DNA from: Verrucomicrobiota bacterium
GTDB lineage: Bacteria; Verrucomicrobiota; Verrucomicrobiia; Limisphaerales; SXTU01
Assembly: GCA_016235545.1 (NCBI GenBank)
Contig: JACRKB010000029.1
Coordinates: 1 to 49,517, forward strand
Length of the DNA: 49,517 bases
Direction of reading: 5' to 3'
In this document: piece after piece, positions 23,938 to 32,546 of the stretch
Numbering within the stretch: the stretch's first letter is position 1
Layout of the letters: each line of letters starts with the position of its first letter
The notes under the pieces: generated by a model
Database searches by the model: none
What the model was told of the DNA's origin: nothing
Seen by the model: only the letters and a program-made list of their open reading frames with translations
Translations under genes and position numbers: made by a program

Positions 23938-24477
23938 TTAGGCCGCCGACAAGGGTCGGGCCGCGAGCGGCCCACGCGGCACGCGCCGCCGCACCGCCGC
24001 CGCCTGCTCACCGAATGCCTTCGCCAGCCGTGCAGGCACCTTCAGCTTGCGCGCGATCGGGCTCTTCACCTTGTCGCGGACGGAACGGAGCCGCGTAGCC
24101 CAGCTCTTTCCAGCTGATGGCGGCACGAAGTTCAGCGCGAGGACGGGGATGGCCTGCGCCTCTGGCTGCACTTGGAGCGACTCGTCAGTTTTGGGCCTGC
24201 GGCGTTTGACCGATGGCTTAACAAAAGGGTTCTTCGGCAACTTCGGGTCGGGCGAGACGGTGCTGCGGATTTTCGGCCCCCCCGCGCGCACTGCTGGTTT
24301 GCCCTCCGCCGCGAATGCCTCGCGCTTTCGCCCACGCCCCACCTGCTCCGTGCGCGGCCCTCTAGGGAGGCGCGTGTGAAAGTTCGGCACGACCTCGCCC
24401 AGCGGCACCTGGGTGACGAGCTTGTTCGTCAGGCCCACGAGGCTTTTGCCAGTCTTGAGTAGATTGAGCAGACCCAT
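23938..24477 (-). CDS. 179-residue basic protein between mraZ and rsmH
   Basis: Not recognised. It starts 3 bases after the mraZ stop and ends 14 bases before rsmH, so it is almost certainly part of the operon. The N-terminus MGLLNLLKTGKSLVGLTNK is an amphipathic or weakly hydrophobic helix, followed by a proline- and charge-rich, probably disordered region (PKLPKNPFVKPSVKRRRP) and a basic C-terminal helix region (VRDKVKSPIARKLKVPARLA). No signal peptide or membrane helix is evident. The pI must be very high, compatible with binding membrane lipids or nucleic acid. Canonical dcw clusters have nothing here. Confidence 0.75.
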   Translation of the reverse strand: MGLLNLLKTGKSLVGLTNKLVTQVPLGEVVPNFHTRLPRGPRTEQVGRGRKREAFAAEGKPAVRAGGPKIRSTVSPDPKLPKNPFVKPSVKRRRPKTDESLQVQPEAQAIPVLALNFVPPSAGKSWATRLRSVRDKVKSPIARKLKVPARLAKAFGEQAAAVRRRVPRGPLAARPLSAA

Positions 24478-24480
24478 GTC

Positions 24481-24942
24481 TTAGATTTGTTTCATCGCTT
24501 CCAAGCGCAGCACCTCGTCGGAGACTCGGGTGACGGCGCGGAACTCGGGGTGCCAAATCTGGAAACGGTCGAAAAGGCCGACCAGAATCACCTTCTTGCC
24601 AATGCCCGCCTTCGTGGCCAGATTCTCCGGCAGACAAATGCGCCCCGCCGAATCCAGCGTCAGATCATCGCAGTCCGCGCCCAGCAGGCGGCGGAGCGAC
24701 TCTGCTTTTGGGTCGCTGAAGGACATACCCTCCATCTTCTCCTCCAACTTCCTCGCCGTCGCAGGCGGCAGCACGAGCAGACAGGGATGCTGTTGGTTCT
24801 CGGATTTCCAGAAATGCACGGACAAGACAACGCCCTCGGCAGGACGCCATTTCGCCGGGACTTGCAGCCGACGCTTGTCGTCCACACCAAAGTCGTATTC
24901 ACCCTTGAAGGTGACACGGACATTGTCAGCGGTTGAAGACAT
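24481..24942 (-). CDS. mraZ: Transcriptional regulator MraZ
   Basis: A 153-residue protein with the two tandem MraZ/SpoVT-AbrB half-domains that bind DNA and regulate the dcw operon. The first DxxxR motif is in DDKRRLQVPAKW and the second in DSAGRICLPENL, each in the expected place. After the second comes KVILVGLFDRFQIWHPEF. A GTG at 24966 would add eight residues, but it lies 4 bases downstream of the nearest operator box; the ATG at 24942 is preferred. Four direct TGGG repeats upstream are its probable operator, so the operon is expected to be autoregulated. Confidence 0.93.
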   Translation of the reverse strand: MSSTADNVRVTFKGEYDFGVDDKRRLQVPAKWRPAEGVVLSVHFWKSENQQHPCLLVLPPATARKLEEKMEGMSFSDPKAESLRRLLGADCDDLTLDSAGRICLPENLATKAGIGKKVILVGLFDRFQIWHPEFRAVTRVSDEVLRLEAMKQI

Positions 24943-24970
24943 AAGCCAAACCCCAGAGCCATTCACTTAA

Positions 24971-25004
24971 CCCACAATGCCCCAGAGCGGCCCATTTTTA
25001 CCCA
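24971..25004 (-). promoter_or_regulatory. MraZ operator: four TGGG boxes at 10-bp spacing
   Basis: On the minus strand TGGG occurs four times with start-to-start distances of exactly 10 bp (plus-strand CCCA at 24971, 24981, 24991 and 25001), ending about 28 bases before the mraZ ATG. MraZ proteins are known to bind TGGGN repeats with helical spacing upstream of mraZ. The boxes overlap the candidate -10 element, as expected for repression. Confidence 0.85.
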
Positions 25005-25024
25005 CTTCCCTCCACACCGGTCAA
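24995..25024 (-). promoter_or_regulatory. Candidate sigma70-type promoter of the dcw operon
   Basis: Minus-strand TTGACC (25019-25024) is followed after 18 bp by TAAAAA (24995-25000), a plausible -35/-10 pair. The -10 box lies between two MraZ boxes. A further AT-rich tract (25030-25070) lies upstream and could serve as an UP-type element or belong to the divergent queA promoter. Confidence 0.5.
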
Positions 25025-25257
25025 CTGATAACACAAATATTTTTTGATTTGTTGCTACCTATTCCCTTTCAACTACTTACGATTTCTCCGTGCTTCCCGA
25101 ATTGCTGCTCACAAGACTTTTTCTCCCTACCTTCGCGTTGAACTGCCGAGCTTTAACGAAATCCGAGCAGCAAATCCTCTCAGCTCGGCACTTTTGACAC
25201 CCGCGTCGGCTTCCACAATGAAAGAGGACAGGCCCCACTCCCGCCCCACTTCGCCCC

Positions 25258-26331
25258 TTGCACACTGCTGACTTCGATTACCCGCTACCTCCGGAACTCA
25301 TCGCGCAATCGCCCGCTGCCACGCGCGACGGCTCGCGCCTCATGGTCATGCACCGGGCCAAATCCCTCACCGAGCACCGGCAGTTCCGCGACTTGCCGGA
25401 CTATCTCCGTGCCGGGGACGTTTTGGTGCTCAACAACTCCCGCGTCATCCGAGCACGCCTCCACGGACACAAGCCCGCAAGCGGCGGCCAGGTCGAGTTG
25501 CTGCTCGTGGAGGAAGTCGCGACGAACGAGTGGTGGACACTTCTCCGCCCCGGCAAACGCGTCCGCGTCGGAACCGAGATTCAACTGCTGACGAATGCCG
25601 GTGCTGCATCAACGGTGCGTGCCTCAGTGATGGAGAAAAATATTGAAGGCCACTGCCGCGTCCGCTTCACCAACACACCAAACATCTTTGACGAGCTTGA
25701 GACGCACGGCGAAATCCCGCTGCCACCTTACATCGCGCGCACTGCTGGAGCCGACGACGACGCTCGCTATCAAACCGTCTTCTCCCAGCCCGCCGGCTCC
25801 GTCGCGGCGCCAACTGCGGGACTGCATTTCACGCCGCAATTGCTCGACGAACTCCGCGCGCGCGGCGTGCAAATCCAGTTCGTCACGCTGCACGTCGGAC
25901 TCGGCACTTTCTCGCCGGTGAAAACTGAGAACCTCTCCGACCATGTGATGCACGAAGAGCGCTTCGAACTGCCAGCCGCGACAGCCAGCGCCATCAGCAC
26001 CGCAAAGCGCGAAGGCCGCCGCGTCATCGCTGTGGGCACCACCACCGTGCGCGTGCTTGAAACCGCCGCCGCCCTGTCAGCTCTCAACTCTCAACTCTCA
26101 ACTCTCCGGAGCCGCACCCGCATCTTCATTCACCCGCCATTTCAATTTCGCCTCGTGGACGCCCTCCTTACCAACTTCCACCTCCCGCAATCCACACTGC
26201 TCATGCTCGTGAGCGCCTTCGCATCCCCCGGCGAGTTGCGCGGTCGCGAACTCATGCTGGCCACCTACGCCGAGGCCGTGCGCGAGCGCTACCGCTTCTT
26301 CAGCTACGGCGACGCGATGCTAATCCTGTAA
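25258..26331 (+). CDS. queA: S-adenosylmethionine:tRNA ribosyltransferase-isomerase
   Basis: A 357-residue enzyme that transfers and isomerises the ribosyl part of SAM to make epoxyqueuosine in tRNA. Seen: FDYPLPPELIAQSPAATRDGSRLM at the start, LVLNNSRVIRARLHG, GEIPLPPYIAR, RYQTVFSQPAGSVAAPTAGLHFT, TLHVGLGTFSPVKTEN, VGTTTVRVLE and DALLTNFHLPQSTLLMLVSAF. The start is a TTG at 25258; no ATG fits and no ribosome site is visible. Residues about 275-284 (ALNSQLSTLR) are encoded by tandem CTCAACT heptamers at 26081-26107, inserted just before the FIHPPFQFR strand. The enzyme otherwise looks complete. Confidence 0.95.
   Translation: MHTADFDYPLPPELIAQSPAATRDGSRLMVMHRAKSLTEHRQFRDLPDYLRAGDVLVLNNSRVIRARLHGHKPASGGQVELLLVEEVATNEWWTLLRPGKRVRVGTEIQLLTNAGAASTVRASVMEKNIEGHCRVRFTNTPNIFDELETHGEIPLPPYIARTAGADDDARYQTVFSQPAGSVAAPTAGLHFTPQLLDELRARGVQIQFVTLHVGLGTFSPVKTENLSDHVMHEERFELPAATASAISTAKREGRRVIAVGTTTVRVLETAAALSALNSQLSTLRSRTRIFIHPPFQFRLVDALLTNFHLPQSTLLMLVSAFASPGELRGRELMLATYAEAVRERYRFFSYGDAMLIL
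26081..26107. repeat. CTCAACT heptamer repeat inside queA
   Basis: Three to four tandem units of CTCAACT, read in frame as NSQLST. A second tract of the same unit lies at 26392-26424 in the next gene. Confidence 0.75.
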
Positions 26332-27113
<782 letters not shown>

Positions 27114-27309
27114 GTGGGGCACTCCTGTCCCGCCGTCCCGCCGTCCCGCCATTCAGAACACCTACTTGTGCGGTTTCTGAAAATCAGCGGAACAGGCTGG
27201 AAGCATTGACCTATCTGGCCGCCTGCTTTGCATCGCCTGCTGGTTCGGAAGTTGCGCGCACCACGAAGCCCCTTCACCATTCCGCCCAGTTCAAACGTCC
27301 ATCCTCACC

Positions 27310-30282
27310 ATGAGCAAACGTCTCTGCCTCTTCCTCGCCGCGCTCGCCGCCGCGCTTCAGCCGCTTCGCGCCGCCGATGATTCCGCCAAGGAATCCCAGT
27401 TCCTCACCAACACCCGCCAGCTCATCTACGAAGGCCGGCGCAGCGGCGAAGGCTACTACTCCGCCGACGGCAAGTTCCTCGTCTTCCAAAGCGAGCGCGA
27501 GGCGGACAATCCCTTCTACCAAATCTATTTGCTCAACCTGGAGTCCGGTGACGTGAACCGCGTCTCGCCCGGCACCGGCAAGACGACCTGCGCGTTCCTC
27601 CGCCCCGGCAGCGGCGACGTGCTCTTCGCCAGCACGCACGTTGACCCCGAAGCGTTGGCGAAGCAAAAGACCGAACTCGACTTCCGCGCCACCGGTAAAT
27701 CCCGCCGCTATGCGTGGGACTACGACGACCGCATGGAACTCTTCGTGTCCAAGCGCGACGGCTCGAACATCCGCCGCCTCACCGACGCGCCCGGCTACGA
27801 CGCCGAGGGCAGCTACTCGCCCGACGGCAAGCTCATCGTCTTCTGCTCCATGCGCCACGCGTTTCCGCTGACAAAGCTTTCGCCCGAGGACCGCAAGCGG
27901 ATGGAGACGGACACCGCCTACTTCGGTGACATCTACCTCATGCAGGCCGACGGCTCCAATGTCCGCCGTCTGACCAGCACGCCCGGCTACGACGGCGGCC
28001 CCTTTTTCTCCCCGGACGGCAAACGCGTCATCTGGCGGCGCTTCACCGAGAAGGGCGACACCGCCGACGTTCACACGATGAAGCTCGACGGCTCCGACGT
28101 GCGCCGCCTCACCGACTTCGGCGCGATGTCGTGGGCGCCGTATTTTCACCCGTCCGGCCAATACGTCATCTACACTGCGAACAAGCTCGGCTTCGCAAAC
28201 TTCGAGCTGTTCCTCGTGGACGCGCTCGGCGCGAAGGAACCCGTGCGCGTCACCTACACGGACGGCTTTGACGGCCTGCCGGTCTTTTCCCCTGACGGCA
28301 AGAAACTCGCGTGGACCAGCGGCCGCACGCCGGAGAAGAACTCGCAAATCTTCCTCGCGGACTGGAATCACGCGGCGGCTCTGGCGGCTTTGGACAAAGC
28401 CCCGGCGAGAAGCGCGGCAAGTGTTCAGTCTTCAGTAATCAGTGTTCAGACTCCGAAGGCCGCGCCTCCGACTGCCCCGCTCAGTCTCAAGACCGAGCGG
28501 AAATTCTCGACGGAAATCTCCACCGACGATTTGAAAACGCAGGTCAATTATCTCGCCAGTGATTCGCTCGCGGGCCGACTCACCGGCTCTCCCGGCGCGT
28601 TGAAGGCGGCAGAGTTCATCGCGGATTATTTCAGAGCTGTCGGCCTCCAACCACTGCCCGCCTCAACGAATTTCTTTCAGCCCTTCGAGTTCAGCTCCGG
28701 CGTGCGCGTGCTGACGAACCAGAACACCGCCTCCCTCGCCACGGCCACCAACGCCCCGCGCCAGCCGCTCGCGCTCGACAAAGACTTTCGCCCGCTCGCC
28801 TTCACGGCGAACGGCTCGGTCGAGGGCGAAGTCGTCTTCGCTGGCTACGGGCTCTCCGTCCCCGGCAAGCTCGGCGAAGGCTACGACTCCTACGCCGGAC
28901 TCGACGTGTCGAACAAGGTTGTCCTCGTCCTGCGCTACGTGCCGGAGGAGGCCGACGCCAAACGCCGCCAAGAGCTGAACCGCTACGCCGGCCTGCGCTA
29001 CAAGGCCCTCATCGCGCGCAACCGTGGCGCGAAAGCGCTGCTCGTAGTCACCGGCCCCACGTCACCGAGCCCCGGCGAGCTGGCGCGGCTCACCTTCGAG
29101 ACGGGCGCGAGCCACAGCGGCATTGTTTGCGCGAGCATCCAGGGAGACGTGGCGGCCAAACTCTTCGCCGCAGCCGGCAAGGACTTGAAAAGAATCCAGG
29201 CCGCGCTCGACAAGGAAGACCCGCACGCGGAAGGCGGCTTCGCGCTCACGGGCGTGACCGTGAAGATCACCGCCGCAGTCGAGCACGTAAAGAAATCCGA
29301 CCGCAACGTCCTCGCGCACATCCCGCCCGTGGGCACCGAGGAGTATGTCATCGTCGGGGCGCACTACGACCACCTCGGCCACGGCGAGACCGGGGGCTTC
29401 GCGCGCAAAGACGAGGAAGGCAAAGTCCACCCCGGCGCGGACGACAACGCCTCCGGCACCGCCGCGCTGCTGGAACTGGCCGCGCAGCTTGCGGCGGACG
29501 CCGTGGTGCCCGCGCACATGGCTCCGTGGAAGCGGCGCGGCATCCTCTTCGCCGCGTGGTCCGGCGAGGAAGTCGGTTTGATTGGCTCGTCGCACTTCGC
29601 GGAGAAGCCGCCACTCGCGCTCTCCAACGTCGTCGCCTACGTGAACTTCGACATGGTTGGTCGCCTCCGGGACAACAAACTGAACCTGCAAGGCATCGGC
29701 TCGTCCCCCGCGTGGCGGAAATTAATCGAGAAGCGCAACGTCGCGGCGGGCTTCAACCTGACCTTGCAGGACGACCCGTATCTCCCGACCGACACCACGC
29801 CGTTCTATCCGAAGAACGTGCCGGTCATCGCCTTCTTCACGGGCAGCCACGAGGAGTATCACCGCCCCGCAGACCGGCCCGACACGCTCAACTACGACGG
29901 CCTCGAACGCGTGGCCAAGTTCGCGCGCGGCTTGGTGAGCGACCTCGCGTCCGGAGCCGAGCGCCCGGCGTATGCGAAGGTGGAGAAGAAGGACGGCGGC
30001 GGTGGCCGCGAGCAATTGCGCGCCTACCTCGGCACCATCCCCGACTACGCGCAGGAAGTGGCGGGCGTGAAACTCTCCGGCACGCGCGCCGGGAGTCCCG
30101 GCGAGAAAGCCGGGCTGAAAGGCGGCGACATCATCGTGGAATTTGCCGGCCAGAAGATCGCCAACATCTACGACTACACCTACGCGATGGACGCCGTGAA
30201 GATCGGCCAGCCCGTGAAGGTCATCGTCCTGCGCGACGGCAAGCGCGTGGAACTCATCGCCACGCCCGAGACGAGGAAGTAG
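27310..30282 (+). CDS. Secreted TolB-propeller / M28 peptidase / PDZ fusion
   Basis: A 990-residue exported protein: signal peptide (MSKRLCLFLAALAAALQPLRA), a PD40/TolB-like propeller (about 30-360; repeats YSPDGKLIVF, FSPDGKRVIW, FSPDGKKLAW), a linker (371-381, VQSSVISVQT) encoded by heptamer repeats, a PA-like insert, and an M28 aminopeptidase domain with zinc ligands in GAHYDHLGHG, GADDNASGTAALLELA, GEEVGLIGSSHF (catalytic Glu), NFDMVGR and HEEYHRPAD. A PDZ domain closes the protein (GSPGEKAGLKGGDIIVEFAG). All metal ligands are visible, so it is probably active on peptides in the periplasm or outside. A propeller fused in front of M28-PDZ is an uncommon order. It stands alone in its direction. 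Confidence 0.9.
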   Translation: MSKRLCLFLAALAAALQPLRAADDSAKESQFLTNTRQLIYEGRRSGEGYYSADGKFLVFQSEREADNPFYQIYLLNLESGDVNRVSPGTGKTTCAFLRPGSGDVLFASTHVDPEALAKQKTELDFRATGKSRRYAWDYDDRMELFVSKRDGSNIRRLTDAPGYDAEGSYSPDGKLIVFCSMRHAFPLTKLSPEDRKRMETDTAYFGDIYLMQADGSNVRRLTSTPGYDGGPFFSPDGKRVIWRRFTEKGDTADVHTMKLDGSDVRRLTDFGAMSWAPYFHPSGQYVIYTANKLGFANFELFLVDALGAKEPVRVTYTDGFDGLPVFSPDGKKLAWTSGRTPEKNSQIFLADWNHAAALAALDKAPARSAASVQSSVISVQTPKAAPPTAPLSLKTERKFSTEISTDDLKTQVNYLASDSLAGRLTGSPGALKAAEFIADYFRAVGLQPLPASTNFFQPFEFSSGVRVLTNQNTASLATATNAPRQPLALDKDFRPLAFTANGSVEGEVVFAGYGLSVPGKLGEGYDSYAGLDVSNKVVLVLRYVPEEADAKRRQELNRYAGLRYKALIARNRGAKALLVVTGPTSPSPGELARLTFETGASHSGIVCASIQGDVAAKLFAAAGKDLKRIQAALDKEDPHAEGGFALTGVTVKITAAVEHVKKSDRNVLAHIPPVGTEEYVIVGAHYDHLGHGETGGFARKDEEGKVHPGADDNASGTAALLELAAQLAADAVVPAHMAPWKRRGILFAAWSGEEVGLIGSSHFAEKPPLALSNVVAYVNFDMVGRLRDNKLNLQGIGSSPAWRKLIEKRNVAAGFNLTLQDDPYLPTDTTPFYPKNVPVIAFFTGSHEEYHRPADRPDTLNYDGLERVAKFARGLVSDLASGAERPAYAKVEKKDGGGGREQLRAYLGTIPDYAQEVAGVKLSGTRAGSPGEKAGLKGGDIIVEFAGQKIANIYDYTYAMDAVKIGQPVKVIVLRDGKRVELIATPETRK
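28420..28452. repeat. TTCAGT heptamer-like repeat in the peptidase linker
   Basis: Tandem AGTGTTC/AGTCTTC/AGTAATC units, read as SVQSSVISVQ between propeller and peptidase domains. Confidence 0.6.
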
Positions 30283-30309
30283 CCGCGCGAACCGCTCGGT
30301 CATGCGCCC

Positions 30310-30380
30310 CGTAGTCGCAGGCTTTAGCCTGCGCGTAAGAGAAGCCGAGATTGATTCGCAACCTGAAGGTTGCGACTACG
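30310..30380. repeat. Twin-hairpin intergenic repeat
   Basis: Outer inverted repeat CGTAGTCGC (30310-30318) and GCGACTACG (30372-30380) encloses two self-complementary hairpins, GCAGGCTTTAGCCTGC and CGCAACCTGAAGGTTGCG. The ends match the element at 16594-16650 inside murF. The copy sits between the peptidase and SRPBCC genes and could also act as a transcription-attenuating structure. Confidence 0.8.
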
Positions 30381-30464
30381 GAGACGCCGCTGGGATGCGC
30401 CCAAAAGCCGCGCGTGCGGAGAAAGCACCTTCCCAAACCCCGCGCAAGCCGCTACCAATCGCAC

Positions 30465-30998
30465 ATGCTCACAAACATCCTTCTCATCATCAGCGCCCTC
30501 GTTGTCGTGCTCCTGGTCGTCGCCTCCATGCGGCCGGACGAAATGCGCATCACGCGCTCCGTGACCATCGCCGCACCTCCCGCAGCCGTCTTCGCGCAGG
30601 TCAACGACTTCCACCTGTGGGACGCGTGGTCCCCGTGGGCGAAGCTCGACCCTGCTTGCAAAAACACCTTCGAGGGACCGCCCGCCGGCACAGGCGCGGG
30701 CTTTCGCTGGGACGGCAACAACAAGGTCGGCGCGGGTGCCATGACCATCACGGAGAGCCGTCCGGGGGAACTCGTTCTCATCCGGCTGGAATTCCACCGC
30801 CCCTTCAAGGCGCTCAACTCCGCCGAATTCACCTTCCAGCCCGAGGGCGGCAAGACACTCGTCACATGGACCATGCTCGGGAAAAACAACCTCATCTCGA
30901 AAGTTTTCGGCCTGTTCGTGAACTGCGAGAAGATGGTCGGCAAAGATTTCGAAACGGGCTTGGCCACCCTGAAGATCGTGACCGAGACAGCCTCATGA
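30465..30998 (+). CDS. SRPBCC-family protein with N-terminal membrane helix
   Basis: A 177-residue protein with a strong N-terminal membrane segment (ILLIISALVVVLLVVASM) followed by a START/SRPBCC ligand-binding fold: ITRSVTIAAPPAAVFAQVNDFHLWDAWSPWAKLDP is the characteristic first strand, helix and W-x-x-W motif, and LVTWTMLG with the last helix closes the fold. This arrangement is common in polyketide cyclase/dehydrase-like proteins of unknown ligand. The ATG at 30465 is preferred over an upstream frame that runs through the 30310-30380 repeat. No metal or catalytic residues can be assigned. Confidence 0.8.
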   Translation: MLTNILLIISALVVVLLVVASMRPDEMRITRSVTIAAPPAAVFAQVNDFHLWDAWSPWAKLDPACKNTFEGPPAGTGAGFRWDGNNKVGAGAMTITESRPGELVLIRLEFHRPFKALNSAEFTFQPEGGKTLVTWTMLGKNNLISKVFGLFVNCEKMVGKDFETGLATLKIVTETAS

Positions 30999-31148
30999 AT
31001 GGCAACGAAACCTCACCGCCCTGACGGGCCAGAACATTTTGCCGCCCCTTCAGGGCTTTGCGACTCGTGGTCGCACGTCGCGAGGCGTTGCTCCGGGCTG
31101 GCTCGTTGTCCCCCCCTCTGAGCGCCGATTTCGGAATCCGTGCTGAAA

Positions 31149-31550
31149 TGGCTTCGGAAGGGCTGTAAGCCGATTTCTGTCTGCGCCCTTGCGGACGGAG
31201 AGGATCATTTGTCTCAGCAGCCAATACCCGGAACCCATCCCGCTTGCGCGGAAACTGGAGCGAGCCGCTCCGTTGGTTCCCTATTTGGCCTTGCACCCGA
31301 TGGGGTTTTCCATGCCCCCGCGCTTGCGCTTGGGGCGGTGCGCACTTACCGCACCTTTTCACCCTTGCCCCGCCGGTTGCCCGGCGTGGCGGTCTTAGTT
31401 TCTGTGGCACTGTCCGTCGGCACGCCTCTCGGCGAACCGCCCGCGTGTATCTCCGGCTGAACCGGAGTTACGCGGCATCGCGCCCTGTGGTGTTCGGACT
31501 TTCCTCCCCCGGCGCGAGCCGGGAGCGATCCTCCGCCCTTCCGAAGCCGC
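31149..31550 (-). ncRNA. rnpB: RNase P RNA (bacterial type A)
   Basis: The minus strand carries all conserved RNase P RNA segments in order: GGAGGAAAGTCCGAACACC (CR I), ACAGAAACTAAGACCGCC, AAGGGTGAAAAGGTGCGGTA, TGCAAGGCCAAATAGG, GAGACAAATGATC and ACAGAAATCGGCTTACAG (CR V). The P1 helix closes the molecule: plus-strand GGCTTCGGAAGGG (31150-31162) and CCCTTCCGAAGCC (31536-31548) are exact reverse complements at the two ends, giving about 400 nt. The RNA cleaves the 5' leaders of tRNA precursors with the RnpA protein. It lies next to a zinc-ribbon coiled-coil gene read in the same direction. Exact ends are inferred from P1. Confidence 0.95.
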
Positions 31551-31568
31551 CGGGACCGTAGGGCAAGT

Positions 31569-31626
31569 GGAGAGCAGGAGCAAGACTGGGTATGAGCGGA
31601 TGAAGTTTCGCCTCCTGCTCCTCTCC
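31569..31626. repeat. Imperfect inverted repeat upstream of rnpB
   Basis: GGAGAGCAGGAG (from about 31569) and CTCCTGCTCCTCTCC (to 31626) can pair imperfectly. It lies between rnpB and the zinc-ribbon gene and could act as a terminator-like structure or simply be a repeat; a third GAGCAGGAG occurs near 31674. Confidence 0.4.
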
Positions 31627-31691
31627 GGCGCGGGCCGGACCCACGCGGCTGCAAGGGCAGGATCAGGATTGCGAGCAGGAGAAAATTCTCC

Positions 31692-32420
31692 TCACTCCGC
31701 CGCCGCCAGCTCCATGTCCCTCGTGAAGTAGAGGATGCGTCCGCAGTGCGGGCAGGCGTTAAGTTCCGACTGCGACTGGCAGGCGACCATCACCTGTGTC
31801 GGCAATCTCATGTGGCAGCCGCCGCACGCGCTGTGCTGGATGCCGACGATGACGTTCTCGCCCTTGCTCTTGAGCAGCCGCTCGTAACGGGCGAGAGCAC
31901 CTTCCTCGACGGCGGTTGCCAGCTCTGCCCGGTTGGACTGCAACTCGGCCAGGCGCTGCTGGAAATTCTCCTCGCGCTTGCCCAGCTCTGCCACCTCTGC
32001 CTCCACGTCCTTCTTGGCGCTGGCGGCCGTCTTGGTGGTGGTGGCAACCTCCTTCGCCACCCCGTCCGCCTGCTCCATCAGCTCGAGGATTTGGTCCTCG
32101 ATCTTTGATATGCCGCCCTTGCACGTCTCGATCTCGTGGGCGAGCGCGCGATACTCCTCGTTCTTCTTGGTCTGGAACTGCTGGAGCGAATACTTGGAAA
32201 TCCTCTCCTTCAGCGCCTCGACATCCAGCTCCAGCTTCTTCTTGTCCGACTCGACCTGCTTGGCACGCAGCTTGGCGGCGTCGAGCGCCTGCTGCGAGCT
32301 GCTGGCGCGGCCCTGCGCCCGCTCGCGCTGCGGCGCGATGGACGCCAGCTCGGCCTGGCTGCGGAGGATGTTGCGGTCACGGTCCTGGAGGATGAGGAGC
32401 TTTTCGAGGGCGTCTAGCAT
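31692..32420 (-). CDS. Coiled-coil protein with C4 zinc ribbon
   Basis: A 242-residue cytoplasmic protein of the DUF164/C4 zinc-ribbon family. Residues about 5-180 form a long antiparallel coiled coil (heptads such as LEKLLILQDRDRNILRSQ, LKERISKYSLQQFQTKKNEE, LGKREENFQQRLAELQSN); the conserved FQTKKNEEYRALAHEIE loop is typical of the family. The C-terminus has CGGCHMRLP and CPHCGRILY, two CxxC pairs forming the zinc ribbon. The family is widespread, often near rnpB or DNA-metabolism genes, and its function is not settled. It diverges from the htrA gene with a 126-bp shared upstream region. Confidence 0.88.
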   Translation of the reverse strand: MLDALEKLLILQDRDRNILRSQAELASIAPQRERAQGRASSSQQALDAAKLRAKQVESDKKKLELDVEALKERISKYSLQQFQTKKNEEYRALAHEIETCKGGISKIEDQILELMEQADGVAKEVATTTKTAASAKKDVEAEVAELGKREENFQQRLAELQSNRAELATAVEEGALARYERLLKSKGENVIVGIQHSACGGCHMRLPTQVMVACQSQSELNACPHCGRILYFTRDMELAAAE

Positions 32421-32546
32421 GAGTGGCTTTCTTTGTTCGCGAAAACCTATCGGCCATGCTAGGCCAAGTCAATGCACGCCGCCAAGAAGTGCCCGGCTGG
32501 CAAAAAATTTGAACATCCACCCCTCCTCTCGTTCCAAGCTGACACC

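Noticed and set aside
25044-25271. 75-codon plus-strand frame upstream of queA
   Set aside because: Low-complexity, AT-rich regulatory region with divergent promoters; it overlaps the queA start.
31140-31654. Several open frames of 60-170 codons on both strands
   Set aside because: They overlap the RNase P RNA gene, whose conserved segments and P1 helix explain the sequence; the peptides have no protein-like features.
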